A stretch of DNA of 64,000 nucleotides. Source: an uncultured Marinobacter sp. (lineage in GTDB: Bacteria; Pseudomonadota; Gammaproteobacteria; Pseudomonadales; Oleiphilaceae). The stretch spans positions 62,001 to 126,000 of the forward strand of contig NZ_CAMYMK010000009.1 of NCBI RefSeq assembly GCF_947259545.1, given 5' to 3'. Made by a program: the position numbers and the translations under genes. A model generated the notes under the pieces. That model saw nothing but the letters and a program-made list of their open reading frames with translations. It did no database searches and was not told the origin of the DNA. Shown piece by piece: positions 25,742 through 35,044 of this stretch (within the stretch, counting starts at the first letter, position 1; the number at the start of each line of letters is the position of its first letter).

Positions 25742-27402
25742 TACTTTTCCCCACCCATCACTTCCCGCAAAAGCACCCTAGCCCCATCAGCCTCCTCTTC
25801 AGCCCCCAACTCCCGCATTAAGGCATCCAGCTCCCCCAACGCCTGCACCAGTTCCCCCATAGCCTCACCCGCCAGCACACTCGGCTCGGGCAAGTTGGCC
25901 GCATCCACACTGTCGCTGTCCTTCAGCCAGGAAATATCCAAAGAGTCGCCCTTGTGCTCGGCAATCCACTGGCGGCTGAAGCTGCGCCAGCGACTGTGGG
26001 CCAGGCGAGGGTCGATGCCCTCGTTTTCGTCGCTGTGTTCGGGCAGTTCGATGGCTTCGGAATGGAAGCTGTATTCGCCTTCTTTTCGGCCTGAGGGATG
26101 GGCGGTGGCCGTTTCACCCTCTCCCCCGGCCCCTCTCCCGTTGAGGGAGAGGGGAGCAAACACGTTTTCAAAGGGTTTTAGGTGCTGTTCGCCGAAGGGG
26201 GTGCGTTTTCCGAAGCTGGGCATGTTGGTGCGCAGGTCGTAGACCCAGACGTTTTCGGTGCAGTTTTCTTCCTGGTACTTGTCCTTGGCGCTGCCTTTGG
26301 TGAACAACAGCACGTTGGTTTTCACGCCTTGGGCGTAGAAGATGCCGGTGGGCAGGCGCAGGATGGTGTGCAGGTTGCACTTGTGCATCAGGTCCCGGCG
26401 CACATCGGTGCCGACGCCGGCTTCGAACAGTACGTTGTCCGGCAGCACCACGGCGGCGCGGCCACCGGGCTTGAGGTTGCGGTAGATGTGCTGCAAAAAG
26501 GCCAGCTGTTTGTTGCTGGTTTTGTAGGTGAGGTCGTCCCGGGTGATGCTGGCATCGCCGCCTTTGCTGGTGCCGAAGGGCGGGTTGGCGAGGATTACGT
26601 CGGCCTTTTCCAGTCCGGCGCCGGTCTGGCCCAGGGCGTTTCCCAGGTGCACCACGCCTTCGGCATCCCCTTCCATGCCGTGCAGCAGGCAGTTCATCAG
26701 GGCCAGGCGGCGGGTGCCGGGTACCAGTTCGATACCCACGTAGGCCTGTGTGGTCTGGAAGGTTTTATCTTGGTCGTTCAGTTCGTACAGCTCGTCGGTC
26801 TGGCTTTTGATGTATTCGTGGGCGGCAATCAGGAAGCCCGCCGTGCCCGCCGCCGGGTCCTGAATGTGTTCGCCGGGTTGCGGTTTCAGGCAGCGAACCA
26901 TGGTGTTGATCAGGGCGCGGGGGGTGAAGTACTGGCCGGCGCCGGATTTGGTTTCGTTGGCGTTCTTCTCCAGCAGGCCTTCGTACAGGTCGCCAAGGCC
27001 GTCTTTCTGGGCGCTGAACCAGTCGATCTGGTCCAGGGTCTTGATCATCTGCTCCAGATGGCGCGGCTCCCGCAGGCGGGTCTGGGCGTCGGCGTAGATG
27101 GCGCTGATCAGCGGGTCGTCGTGTACCCGATTACCCTCGCCGTCGTTGCCGGTGGACAGGCTGAGCAGAATGCGTTTGTAGTCGTTCAGCAGGTTGATGC
27201 CGGATTTGCCGTTCAGGTCTGTCCAGCGGCAGCCTTCCGGCAGAGGATGCCTTACCAGAGTGCCAAAATCCTTGTTCTCATGGACCATTTTGATGAACAG
27301 CAGCAGTACCAGTTCGGTGACGTAGTCCGAGTAGTTGATGCCGTCGTCCCGCAGAACGTCGCAGAGGTTCCAGAGTTTCTGGACGATGTCGTTGTTGGTC
27401 AT
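25741..27402 (-). CDS. hsdM: Type I DNA adenine methyltransferase subunit HsdM
   Basis: 553 aa N6-adenine methyltransferase. The N-terminal HsdM helical domain (LWNLCDVLRDDGINYSDYV) precedes SAM motif I (DPAAGTAGFL) and catalytic motif IV NPPF (ILANPPFGTSKGG). Residues about 415-430 (LSLNGRGAGGEGE) are encoded by a short GC-rich palindromic repeat that looks inserted in frame; similar segments are not part of the family core. The reading frame stays open and catalytic motifs are intact, so the enzyme is probably active. The start is ATG 27402 with a weak ribosome-binding site, 18 nt after the fic stop. Confidence 0.95.
   Translation of the reverse strand: MTNNDIVQKLWNLCDVLRDDGINYSDYVTELVLLLFIKMVHENKDFGTLVRHPLPEGCRWTDLNGKSGINLLNDYKRILLSLSTGNDGEGNRVHDDPLISAIYADAQTRLREPRHLEQMIKTLDQIDWFSAQKDGLGDLYEGLLEKNANETKSGAGQYFTPRALINTMVRCLKPQPGEHIQDPAAGTAGFLIAAHEYIKSQTDELYELNDQDKTFQTTQAYVGIELVPGTRRLALMNCLLHGMEGDAEGVVHLGNALGQTGAGLEKADVILANPPFGTSKGGDASITRDDLTYKTSNKQLAFLQHIYRNLKPGGRAAVVLPDNVLFEAGVGTDVRRDLMHKCNLHTILRLPTGIFYAQGVKTNVLLFTKGSAKDKYQEENCTENVWVYDLRTNMPSFGKRTPFGEQHLKPFENVFAPLSLNGRGAGGEGETATAHPSGRKEGEYSFHSEAIELPEHSDENEGIDPRLAHSRWRSFSRQWIAEHKGDSLDISWLKDSDSVDAANLPEPSVLAGEAMGELVQALGELDALMRELGAEEEADGARVLLREVMGGEK
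26117..26154 (+). repeat. GC-rich palindromic repeat inserted in frame in hsdM
   Basis: CCCCTCTCCC (26130-26139) pairs with GGGAGAGGGG (26145-26154) around a 5-nt loop, preceded by CCCTCTCCCCCGG (26118-26130). This C-rich palindrome type recurs between and inside genes of many proteobacteria, giving Pro/Ser/Gly/Glu-rich translations such as PSPxxGEGxGE. Here it adds a Gly/Arg-rich loop to HsdM without breaking the frame. The family assignment is from memory. Confidence 0.65.
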
Positions 27403-27420
27403 GGGTAATTCCGGTTGTCT

Positions 27421-28491
27421 TTAAGCGCGCTCAAGGAACAGCGCCATGAGTGGTGAATTGATGTAGAAATTGCTGCGGCCTACCCTGGTTTTGTCCAGCA
27501 GGCCGATGCTGACCAGCTCTTCCAGGTACTTGGTCGCGGTGATTCGGGTGACGGAGAGGTCCTCCATCACGAACTCGATCTTGGTGTACGGGTGGTTGAA
27601 CAGGTTGTTCAGCAACTCCTGACGGTAGATTTTCGGACACTCGTTTCGCATGCGATTTTTCGTGTGCTGCATAAGCTCACGAATCTGACCGATCAGTGCA
27701 ATCGTCTGTTGAGCAGTCTGGCTGACACCTTCCAGCATGTAGAGCAGCCAGGACTCCCAGTTGCCGGTATCACGCACGGCCTGAAGTTCCCGGTAATAAC
27801 CGGCTTTGGTCTGAATCAGGTAACGGCTGAGGTAAAGGACCGGAAGGTCCAGCAGATCTTTCGCCACCAGATAGAGCATGTTGATAATGCGCCCGGTGCG
27901 GCCATTGCCGTCGTAGAAGGGATGAATGCTTTCAAACTGGTGGTGGATAATCGCCATTTTCACCAGTGGATCTGCATCGCACAGCTCGTCATTGTTAATG
28001 TAAGTCGCCAGGTTACCCATCAGGTCTTCGATTTCACTGGCCGATTGGGGCGGCTCATACACCACTTCGCCGGTGGCCTGATTTTTCAGGGCGGTGCCCG
28101 GGAGTTTGCGCAGGCCAGCCCGGTTTCGTTCGAGGGTTTCCTGAATAACCAGAATGTCGTTCAGTCGAATCAACCGGGATTTCCGAACACTTCGGAAGCC
28201 TGCTCGCAGTGCAGCTGCATAGTCCTGAACTTCCTTGGTTTCGGGCGAAACACTGGCTTCGTCTGCCACCACAGCTCGATAAAGGTCATCCTGGGTGGTG
28301 ATGATGTTTTCGATTTCGGAACTGTGCCGGGCTTCCTGCAGTGTCAGCGTATTGATTAGTATTTCTTCATTTGGGATGGTTGCGGCCACACCCTTGAGCT
28401 CCGCCAGATAACGGTGAGCCTCCGCCGCCTTTTTAAGCACCGTTCGGGATTCCCACTGTTCGACGTGTTCCAAGGGTAAAGTTGGCAGCAC
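27421..28491 (-). CDS. Fic family protein (AMPylator) within the R-M operon
   Basis: 356 aa. A Fic/DOC N-terminal helical region precedes the Fic core HPFYDGNGRTGR (about residues 190-201), with catalytic His and all phosphate-binding residues, so it should transfer AMP to a hydroxyl of a target protein. SSEIEN (about 57-62) fits the (S/T)xxxE(G/N) inhibitory helix of class II Fic proteins, meaning the enzyme is self-inhibited. The C-terminal 80 residues look like a winged helix (EFVMEDLSVTRITATKYLEEL), suggesting DNA binding and autoregulation. I chose GTG 28491 (AGGA six bases upstream) over a TTG 18 bases earlier. The target is unknown. Confidence 0.9.
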   Translation of the reverse strand: MLPTLPLEHVEQWESRTVLKKAAEAHRYLAELKGVAATIPNEEILINTLTLQEARHSSEIENIITTQDDLYRAVVADEASVSPETKEVQDYAAALRAGFRSVRKSRLIRLNDILVIQETLERNRAGLRKLPGTALKNQATGEVVYEPPQSASEIEDLMGNLATYINNDELCDADPLVKMAIIHHQFESIHPFYDGNGRTGRIINMLYLVAKDLLDLPVLYLSRYLIQTKAGYYRELQAVRDTGNWESWLLYMLEGVSQTAQQTIALIGQIRELMQHTKNRMRNECPKIYRQELLNNLFNHPYTKIEFVMEDLSVTRITATKYLEELVSIGLLDKTRVGRSNFYINSPLMALFLERA

Positions 28492-28514
28492 AGAACGTCC
28501 TTTTCTCAATTTAT

Positions 28515-28607
28515 GTATAGAAAAACCAAAAATCTATACATGTCGAGGTGGATATGCAAAGGAAACCGCGTTTTTCTATGCATGTGACGTGTCACGGTTA
28601 TAGAAAA
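28515..28607 (-). promoter_or_regulatory. Nested inverted repeats upstream of fic, possible operator/promoter
   Basis: The 125-bp gap between hsdR and fic is AT-rich and holds two inverted repeats. GTATAGA (28515-28521) pairs with TCTATAC (28533-28539), and TTTTCTAT (28572-28579) pairs with ATAGAAAA (28600-28607), the latter enclosing GTGAC-GT-GTCAC. The motif TCTAT.CATG recurs. These look like binding sites for a regulator, perhaps the Fic winged helix itself, and could give fic-hsdM-hsdS its own promoter. Confidence 0.5.
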
Positions 28608-28616
28608 CTCGAAAAT

Positions 28617-31600
28617 CTATGCACTTTGCTCCGGCCACATCGCCTCGTTCAACTCCTCCAGCACTGTATCCAGCTGCTCCCCCAGCACCTTGTTCATCTG
28701 CTTCGCCCCGCCATCATCGGCGAAGCGGTGGTTCACAAACTCGCGGTCGATGATGACTTCATGGACCAGTTGCTTGGCCAGGCGTTCCAGCCATTTGCGC
28801 TGGTTCGGGGTCCAGTTGTGTTGGATGTAGATGCGGTCCATGGCTTCAGCGACACGCTGTTCGAACGATATTAATGGTTCGCCTAGGGCGGCGCGGCGAA
28901 TATAGCCGATGATGCTGGCGGCGATATCCTTGTTGGTCTGGTTGCGTACGGCGCTTTGCAGGCGGGCTTCGGAGTAGCCATGGTTGTCCAGCAGCAGCTT
29001 TACTTCCCGTAGCTGTTCGCGGGTGAGGTCCCGGGGTTTGTTCACTACGACCGCGAGGGCGGCGGACTGGTTGAGCTGCTGTTTTATGAACTCGTTAAAG
29101 CTGTCCAGGTAGTCTTCCGGCTTGTCGTGTACGCCATAGCTTTGAGTGCGCTCGCGGATTTCGTCCTCGTGGTCGGAGATCAGCGGCATGTATTCCCTGC
29201 CCACTAGGGACTTCACCTCTGCCAGCTGGTTCAGCAGTCCGCTGTGCTGTTTGATGAACTCCGAAGCTTGCCGGGGGCCGAGTTGATGCAGGTGTTGGTG
29301 CAGGGATTTGGGTTCCACGCCCCAGCTCTGGTGCAGTTCATCCAGCTTTTGCTTCAGTTCCGGACGGTTTTCCGCCTTGTTGTCAGCCTTGCGCAGCACC
29401 CCCATGAGTTTCTGGCTGAGCTGGCTGAGTACCACGTCAGCCTGACTTTCATCGGGTTGTTCACCGGGGGTGTTGAGGGCCTTCTCCAGTTGCTCGTCAT
29501 CGGTGAGCTCGTCCACCAGTTGTTCCAGGGTGATGTTGGGGTCTTTCACCAGGGGCTTCATGGTGTTCACATCCTGCAGGGCGGCGTAGATGTCCACCGG
29601 GTCGTAGATGCGGAACACGGTTTTGCCAATCTCGTCGCAGCGGCGGGTGGCGCGGCCGATCATCTGTTCGTAGAGGATGCGTGAGCGTACCCGGCGCATA
29701 AACACCAGGTTGCAGATGGGCGGTACGTCGATACCGGTGGTGAGCAGGTCCACGGTAATGGCGATGTTGGGGTAGCGTTCGTTCTTATAGCGGCGGATGA
29801 GCAGGTCCACTTTATCGCTCTGGCCGGTGATCTTGGCCACGGCGGCTTCGTTGTACTGGCCGTTATAGAGATCCTTGAAGGCATCGTCCAGCAGGCGTTT
29901 GACCATATCGGCGTGCAGGTCGGTGGCGCAGAAGATCATGGTTTTTTCATCACCGAATGGGTCCAGTTCCTGCACCAGTTGTTCGCAGATCACCCGGTTG
30001 AAGTTTTCGTTGATCACTCGGCGGTTGAAAGTATCCACTTCGAAGTTGAGTTCGTCTTCCAGTTCGGTAGTGTCCACTTCCCCGGTCTGGGTGTTGATGA
30101 CTTCTACCGGTTTACCTTTTTCAAACGTAATACCGTTCTGGGTGAGCACGGTTTCGTAGCGGATGGGTGGTTCGTGATCGATCAGCCAGTCGTCTGCCAC
30201 TGCTTCCCGATAGGAGTAGGTGTAAACGGGTTTGCCGAAAATCTCGCTGGTGTGCTTGGCCGGGGTGGCGGTAAGACCGATCTTCACCGCATCGAAATAG
30301 TCCAGCACGCGGCGGTAGCTGGACAGGTACTGGCTGGTGTCCCGCAGGGCCAGTTCGCCTTCGGTCATTTCCTGGTCCAGCGTGTAGCCCCGGTGGGCTT
30401 CGTCGATGATGATGCAGTCGAACTGGTCGATGGGCGGCGGGTGGTCGCTCATGAAAATGCGTTTGACCATGGCCTGCACGGTGGCCACCTGAATGCGGGT
30501 TTCCGCTTCGGCGGCCATGTCTCCCAGCTCGGCAAGGTTGTAGATCTTGCTGAGGGTGTGGTTCTGCTCCAGCGGTGCCTCATTGAAAGCATCAATGGCC
30601 TGTTGACCCAGCGAGGTACGGTCCACCAGAAACAGGATACGGTGGAAGCGCTCAGCCTTCAGGAAGCGGTACATCAACCCGATGATGGTCCGGGTTTTAC
30701 CGGTGCCGGTGGCCATCGCCAGCAGCGCGGTTCGCACGCCACGGGCCAGGGCGTGTTCGGTGGCGACAATGGCGTTCTGTTGATAATCCCGAAGTTTCAG
30801 GTAGCCGAAGGGCTCTTCTTTTAACAGTTTCTCGGCGTTTTCTTTGTCCCGTTCCAGCAGATCCAGCAAGCCGCCCGGGGTGTGGAATTGCGGCAGTGCC
30901 CGGCGCAGGTTGCTGGGTTCGCGAATATCCCGGAACCAGGTGCCGGATTGCTCCGCCAGTTGTGGTAAATAGGGACGGCCATTGCAGGAATACACGAAGG
31001 GTACGTGGTAGTGGCCGTTCTCTTCAGCCGGCCAGGCGATGGTGCGGCCCATTAATTCCCAGGCACCGACTAACGGTGCGTCTAAGTTGAAGCCTTTGCT
31101 GTAACGTTCGGCCTGGCGGATTTTACCGGCGACGTTGGTGTTCTCTTTCTTGGCTTCCACTACTGCGATGGGCGTAAGTCCTGCAAACAGCACGTAATCG
31201 GCTCTGCCCTTCTCGCCGTTTCGGTGTGTGGGCCATTCGGCTATGGCGCGGTAGTGGCCTTTCTCCGGGCGCGCGCCTTTCTGGAAGGTGATGACTTGAC
31301 TGTCGGCTTCCCAACCGGCGTCCTGCAATTGCTGGTCAATGAGAATACGAGTGAGTTCTTCGTTCAGTACCAGGGTATCGGTAGCGGCTTTGGTCTGCTT
31401 GGCTACCTGCAGGCGCTGTTGATTAACGGTTTGTTCGCTCTGATCCGTGAGCTGCTGTTGTAGCGCTTTGATCTTCTGTTCGTAGGCCTGTTGCTGTTGG
31501 GCCAAGGCCTGTTCGTGCTGGCGGGCCTGTTCGGCCAAAGCGCGGGATTCTTCGTCCATGGCCACGGCCAGGGCTTCGTACTCGGCCTTCTCTTTCTCGA

Positions 31601-32144
31601 TCAGTTGGCTGAGCTGCTGGCTGCTGTCCAGCTCCATGTTGGCGTGTTGCAGATCGTGGCGGAGTTTTTCGATATCGCTCTGAAGCTGTCGCAACTGTGC
31701 GCTGGGGTCGGCGGGCGGTACAAAGGGGCCGGGCTTGAAGCTGGCACCGGCTTTGCCGAAGGAACGGTGAAACCAGATAGCCAGGGCTCGCGCCACTTTC
31801 AAGCCATCCATCGCTTCTTTATGTTGGGTGCGGAATTGGTGAGTGGCCTTGTTGCCCTCGATGCGAAGGATGTGGAACAGCTCTTTGATTTGCGGTTCCA
31901 GCCGCAGTTCCCGATTCAGGCGATAAAGCAATTCGGACTGGCTGGTCTGTTCGTCAAACTCGATGCCCGACAGCGCGGCCAGGTGTTGAGCCAGGGCTTC
32001 GCCAAGCTGGCGCAGTTTGATCAGGGTGGTGTTGGGATCACTGGCGAAGGCTCGCTCGGCGGATTCGGTCAGTTCCACGAATATGGCATCGTGCTCTGAC
32101 AGAAACGAAAAGTTGCCGGATTTGAAGTCCGTTGCCTTGTTCAA
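28617..32144 (-). CDS. hsdR: Type I restriction endonuclease subunit HsdR
   Basis: 1175 aa. The N-terminal 140 residues resemble a DUF4145 domain, followed by a long Gln/Glu-rich coiled coil (about 150-240). The nuclease region has ADYVLF...PIAVVEAKKEN, the Asp and Glu-x-Lys of the PD-(D/E)XK fold. The translocase has Walker A ATGTGKTRT and DEAH in IIIDEAHRGYT. It cuts unmodified DNA after ATP-driven translocation, with HsdM and HsdS. The start is a TTG with GGAGGG six bases upstream, near-ideal spacing that supports it. It is first in hsdR-fic-hsdM-hsdS; the gap to tRNA-Pro (32145-32266) should hold the promoter. Confidence 0.94.
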   Translation of the reverse strand: MNKATDFKSGNFSFLSEHDAIFVELTESAERAFASDPNTTLIKLRQLGEALAQHLAALSGIEFDEQTSQSELLYRLNRELRLEPQIKELFHILRIEGNKATHQFRTQHKEAMDGLKVARALAIWFHRSFGKAGASFKPGPFVPPADPSAQLRQLQSDIEKLRHDLQHANMELDSSQQLSQLIEKEKAEYEALAVAMDEESRALAEQARQHEQALAQQQQAYEQKIKALQQQLTDQSEQTVNQQRLQVAKQTKAATDTLVLNEELTRILIDQQLQDAGWEADSQVITFQKGARPEKGHYRAIAEWPTHRNGEKGRADYVLFAGLTPIAVVEAKKENTNVAGKIRQAERYSKGFNLDAPLVGAWELMGRTIAWPAEENGHYHVPFVYSCNGRPYLPQLAEQSGTWFRDIREPSNLRRALPQFHTPGGLLDLLERDKENAEKLLKEEPFGYLKLRDYQQNAIVATEHALARGVRTALLAMATGTGKTRTIIGLMYRFLKAERFHRILFLVDRTSLGQQAIDAFNEAPLEQNHTLSKIYNLAELGDMAAEAETRIQVATVQAMVKRIFMSDHPPPIDQFDCIIIDEAHRGYTLDQEMTEGELALRDTSQYLSSYRRVLDYFDAVKIGLTATPAKHTSEIFGKPVYTYSYREAVADDWLIDHEPPIRYETVLTQNGITFEKGKPVEVINTQTGEVDTTELEDELNFEVDTFNRRVINENFNRVICEQLVQELDPFGDEKTMIFCATDLHADMVKRLLDDAFKDLYNGQYNEAAVAKITGQSDKVDLLIRRYKNERYPNIAITVDLLTTGIDVPPICNLVFMRRVRSRILYEQMIGRATRRCDEIGKTVFRIYDPVDIYAALQDVNTMKPLVKDPNITLEQLVDELTDDEQLEKALNTPGEQPDESQADVVLSQLSQKLMGVLRKADNKAENRPELKQKLDELHQSWGVEPKSLHQHLHQLGPRQASEFIKQHSGLLNQLAEVKSLVGREYMPLISDHEDEIRERTQSYGVHDKPEDYLDSFNEFIKQQLNQSAALAVVVNKPRDLTREQLREVKLLLDNHGYSEARLQSAVRNQTNKDIAASIIGYIRRAALGEPLISFEQRVAEAMDRIYIQHNWTPNQRKWLERLAKQLVHEVIIDREFVNHRFADDGGAKQMNKVLGEQLDTVLEELNEAMWPEQSA

Positions 32145-32266
32145 TGTATCCCTCCACGACAGTCTTACCGCAGAACATTAGCAGACTTATCAAGGATACA
32201 GAAACGGGATTCCGTAACGGAGAAGCTAGAGAATCGGGGAAAATACGACAGTAGAGAGCGGGAAAG

Positions 32267-32343
<77 letters not shown>

Positions 32344-32378
32344 ATCAACGGCCGGTATTATACGGATTCACTCTGGTT

Positions 32379-32936
32379 TTACCAGCCCTCGGAGGATAAA
32401 AGCGCATCCGTAAATTTGCTGAGATTGTCGTAAATCGTGACCTTTGCACCCGGTATCGGGCGCGCATCCAGGTGCCTTTCTGTATCCAGGCCATTTCCGG
32501 TTCTGACCAGAACAGGATGACAGCCAGCGGTGTAACCGGCTTCCAGATCCTTTCGGCTGTCACCGACCATCATTGCGCCCTGCAGGCTGTCCAGGTGGAA
32601 ATGATTGCGGATCTGGTCCAGCAAACCGGTCAGTGGTTTGCGGCAGTTGCAGTGCTCATCGGGATGATGCGGACAATAGGCAATGAACTCGATGCAGCCA
32701 CCCTGGGCTTCGACCAGCTGTTCCAGCTTATCGTGCATGGCGTTCAGTTCGTCGATGCCATAGTAACCACGGGCGATGCCGGACTGGTTGGTGGCGATGG
32801 CAATACGATGTCCGGCATTACAGAGCCGGGCAATCGCCTCAATGCTGCCGGGAATGGGGATCCACTCATCCGCTGAGCAGATGTAGTTGCCATCGTATTC
32901 GTTGATGACCCCATCCCGGTCCAGAATGATCAGCAT
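32379..32936 (-). CDS. gmhB: D-glycero-D-manno-heptose 1,7-bisphosphate 7-phosphatase
   Basis: 185-aa HAD phosphatase that removes the 7-phosphate of heptose bisphosphate in the ADP-heptose pathway for LPS inner core. Motif I is [11 protein letters not shown] and the structural zinc site is [11 protein letters not shown], with motif II in [10 protein letters not shown] and motif IV in [12 protein letters not shown]. It follows glyS by 24 nt in the conserved glyQ-glyS-gmhB order of this lineage, although functionally unrelated. The complete active site and usual length leave little doubt. Confidence 0.95.
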   Translation of the reverse strand: MLIILDRDGVINEYDGNYICSADEWIPIPGSIEAIARLCNAGHRIAIATNQSGIARGYYGIDELNAMHDKLEQLVEAQGGCIEFIAYCPHHPDEHCNCRKPLTGLLDQIRNHFHLDSLQGAMMVGDSRKDLEAGYTAGCHPVLVRTGNGLDTERHLDARPIPGAKVTIYDNLSKFTDALLSSEGW

Positions 32937-32960
32937 TGTGCCTTTACGCTTGCCTCTGTA

Positions 32961-35042
32961 TCAGCTTGCCGTGGGTAGTAGTGATATATCCGCCACCCGC
33001 AGGAACAGGTTGCGGAGCTGGTTGAGCATGGCCAGGCGGTTGTCACGAATGGCTTCGTCTTCCGCCATGACCATGACTTCATCAAAGAAGGTGTCCACCG
33101 GCTCGCGCAGGCTGGCCAGTGAGGTCAGCGCAGCGGCATAGTCACCCTTCTCAAACAACGGCAGAACGGTGTCCGCCTGTTGGCTGATCTGCTCGGCCAG
33201 GGCCTGTTCGGCCTGATCCTGCAACAGGCTCCTGTCCACGTTTTCACCGATGGCGTCGCCGCCCTGCTTGGTGAGAATGTTGGACACCCGCTTGTTGGCG
33301 CCGGCCAGTGCGAGGGCTTCCGGCAGCTGGCGGAAGGCTTCCACGGCTTTCACCCGGCGATCGAAGTCCAGCGGCTTGGTGGGGCGGCGGGCGTGTACCG
33401 CCAGGTAGACCTCAGCACCAATGCCCTGCTCTTCATAGTGGGCGCGGAAACGCTCCAGCATGTAGTCCACGACAGTGTCGGCAGTGTCCTTCTCGGTGAG
33501 GACCGTGAAGTTTTCCTCCGCCCACTGGCAGCAGGTCTGCAGGTCCAGCGGCAGTTCCCGTTCGATGATGATGCGCAGCACACCCAGGGAGGCACGGCGC
33601 AGGGCGAACGGATCGCGGGTACCGGACGGCGGCTGATTGATGCCGAACAGGCCGACCAGGGAGTCGAGGCGGTCGGCGATGGCGACGGCACAGCCAGTCA
33701 ATGTGGTGGGTAGGTCGTCACCGGCGAAGCGCGGCATGTACTGCTCGTTCAGTGCCTTGGCGACGTCTTCCGGCTCGCCGTCGTTGGTGGCGTAGTACTG
33801 GCCCATGATGCCCTGGAGATCGGTGAACTCCAGCACCATTTCGGTGACAAGGTCGGTCTTGGCGAGCATGGCGGCGCGCTCGGCCAGGGCCGGATCACTG
33901 CCAATGGCGTCGGCAATCTTCTTCGCCAGCGCGGCAACCCGCACGGACTTATCGTAAATACTGCCAAGCTTTTCCTGGAACACGATGGGCTTGAGCTGTT
34001 CGATGCGGTCTTCCAGCCGGGTCTTGCGGTCGGTCTCGTAGAAGAAGGCGGCATCCGCCAGGCGGGGGCGGATGACCTTTTCGTTACCGGAGATGACCTG
34101 GCTCGGTTCTTTGCTGTCCAGATTGGCTACGGTGATGAACAGGGGCATGATTTTGCCATCTGCGGCAACCACGTGGAAATACTTCTGATGTTCCTTCATG
34201 GAGGAAACCAGGGCTTCCGCAGGAACCTCCAGGAAGCGTTCCTCGAACCGGCCCATCAGCGGTGCCGGCCATTCATTCAGCGCGGTGACCTCGTCCAGCA
34301 ACTCTTCATCAATCACTGCCTTGCCGCCGGCTTCCTTCTCGGCCAGAGTGGTTACACCGGCCCGGATCTGTTCACGGCGCTCGGCGAAATCGGCAATCAC
34401 ATAGCCCTCCTGTTTCAGTACCACCTCATAGTCACCCGGCGTCGGTACAATCAGGGATTTCGGGCAGTGGAAACGGTGGCCTCGGGTCTTGTTGCCCGGG
34501 GTCAGTCCCATGATCGGTGCATCGACCACCTTGTTGCCAAAGAGCATGATCGCCCAATGCACCGGGCGAACGAATTCGGTGCGGTAGGCACCCCAACGCA
34601 TGCGCTTGGGAATCGGAAGCCCGGCCAGGGACTGTTCCACCAGTTCCGGCATCAGTTCAACGGTGGGGCGGCCCTTCTCCACCGAACGGTAAACCACCCA
34701 GGCGCCCTTGTCGGTTTCCAGGGTATCCAGCTGGTCCGGAGTTACACCCAGCGAAGTGGCGAAACCGGTCAGCGCCCGGGTCGGGTTGCCGGCGTCGTCG
34801 AAGGCGGCTTTCACCGCGGGACCGCGCTTTTCCACGGACTTATCCGGCTGGGCATCGGCCAGGTCACGGACACGCACGGCCAGACGGCGCGGTGCGGCAA
34901 AGCTTTCGAGCTTGCCAAAGGCAATGCCGGCGTCTTCCAGGCCTTTGGCAATGCCGGCGGTGAAGGCATCAGAAAGCGGTTTGAGGGCCTTGGGGGGCAG
35001 TTCTTCGGTGCCCAGTTCGACCAGAAAATCCTGTGTTGCCAT
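32961..35042 (-). CDS. glyS: Glycyl-tRNA synthetase beta subunit
   Basis: 693 aa, with DFLVELGTEELPPKAL at the N-terminus and a C-terminal DALR-type anticodon-binding region. Together with GlyQ it forms the alpha2beta2 enzyme charging tRNA-Gly; the beta chain contacts the tRNA. The start at 35042 lies 2 nt after the glyQ stop, so the genes are co-translated, in stoichiometric synthesis. Length and motifs match bacterial GlyS. Confidence 0.97.
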   Translation of the reverse strand: MATQDFLVELGTEELPPKALKPLSDAFTAGIAKGLEDAGIAFGKLESFAAPRRLAVRVRDLADAQPDKSVEKRGPAVKAAFDDAGNPTRALTGFATSLGVTPDQLDTLETDKGAWVVYRSVEKGRPTVELMPELVEQSLAGLPIPKRMRWGAYRTEFVRPVHWAIMLFGNKVVDAPIMGLTPGNKTRGHRFHCPKSLIVPTPGDYEVVLKQEGYVIADFAERREQIRAGVTTLAEKEAGGKAVIDEELLDEVTALNEWPAPLMGRFEERFLEVPAEALVSSMKEHQKYFHVVAADGKIMPLFITVANLDSKEPSQVISGNEKVIRPRLADAAFFYETDRKTRLEDRIEQLKPIVFQEKLGSIYDKSVRVAALAKKIADAIGSDPALAERAAMLAKTDLVTEMVLEFTDLQGIMGQYYATNDGEPEDVAKALNEQYMPRFAGDDLPTTLTGCAVAIADRLDSLVGLFGINQPPSGTRDPFALRRASLGVLRIIIERELPLDLQTCCQWAEENFTVLTEKDTADTVVDYMLERFRAHYEEQGIGAEVYLAVHARRPTKPLDFDRRVKAVEAFRQLPEALALAGANKRVSNILTKQGGDAIGENVDRSLLQDQAEQALAEQISQQADTVLPLFEKGDYAAALTSLASLREPVDTFFDEVMVMAEDEAIRDNRLAMLNQLRNLFLRVADISLLPTAS

Positions 35043-35044
35043 GA

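Noticed and set aside
26182..27408. 408-codon plus-strand open frame over hsdM
   Set aside because: Antisense shadow of a gene with intact methyltransferase motifs.
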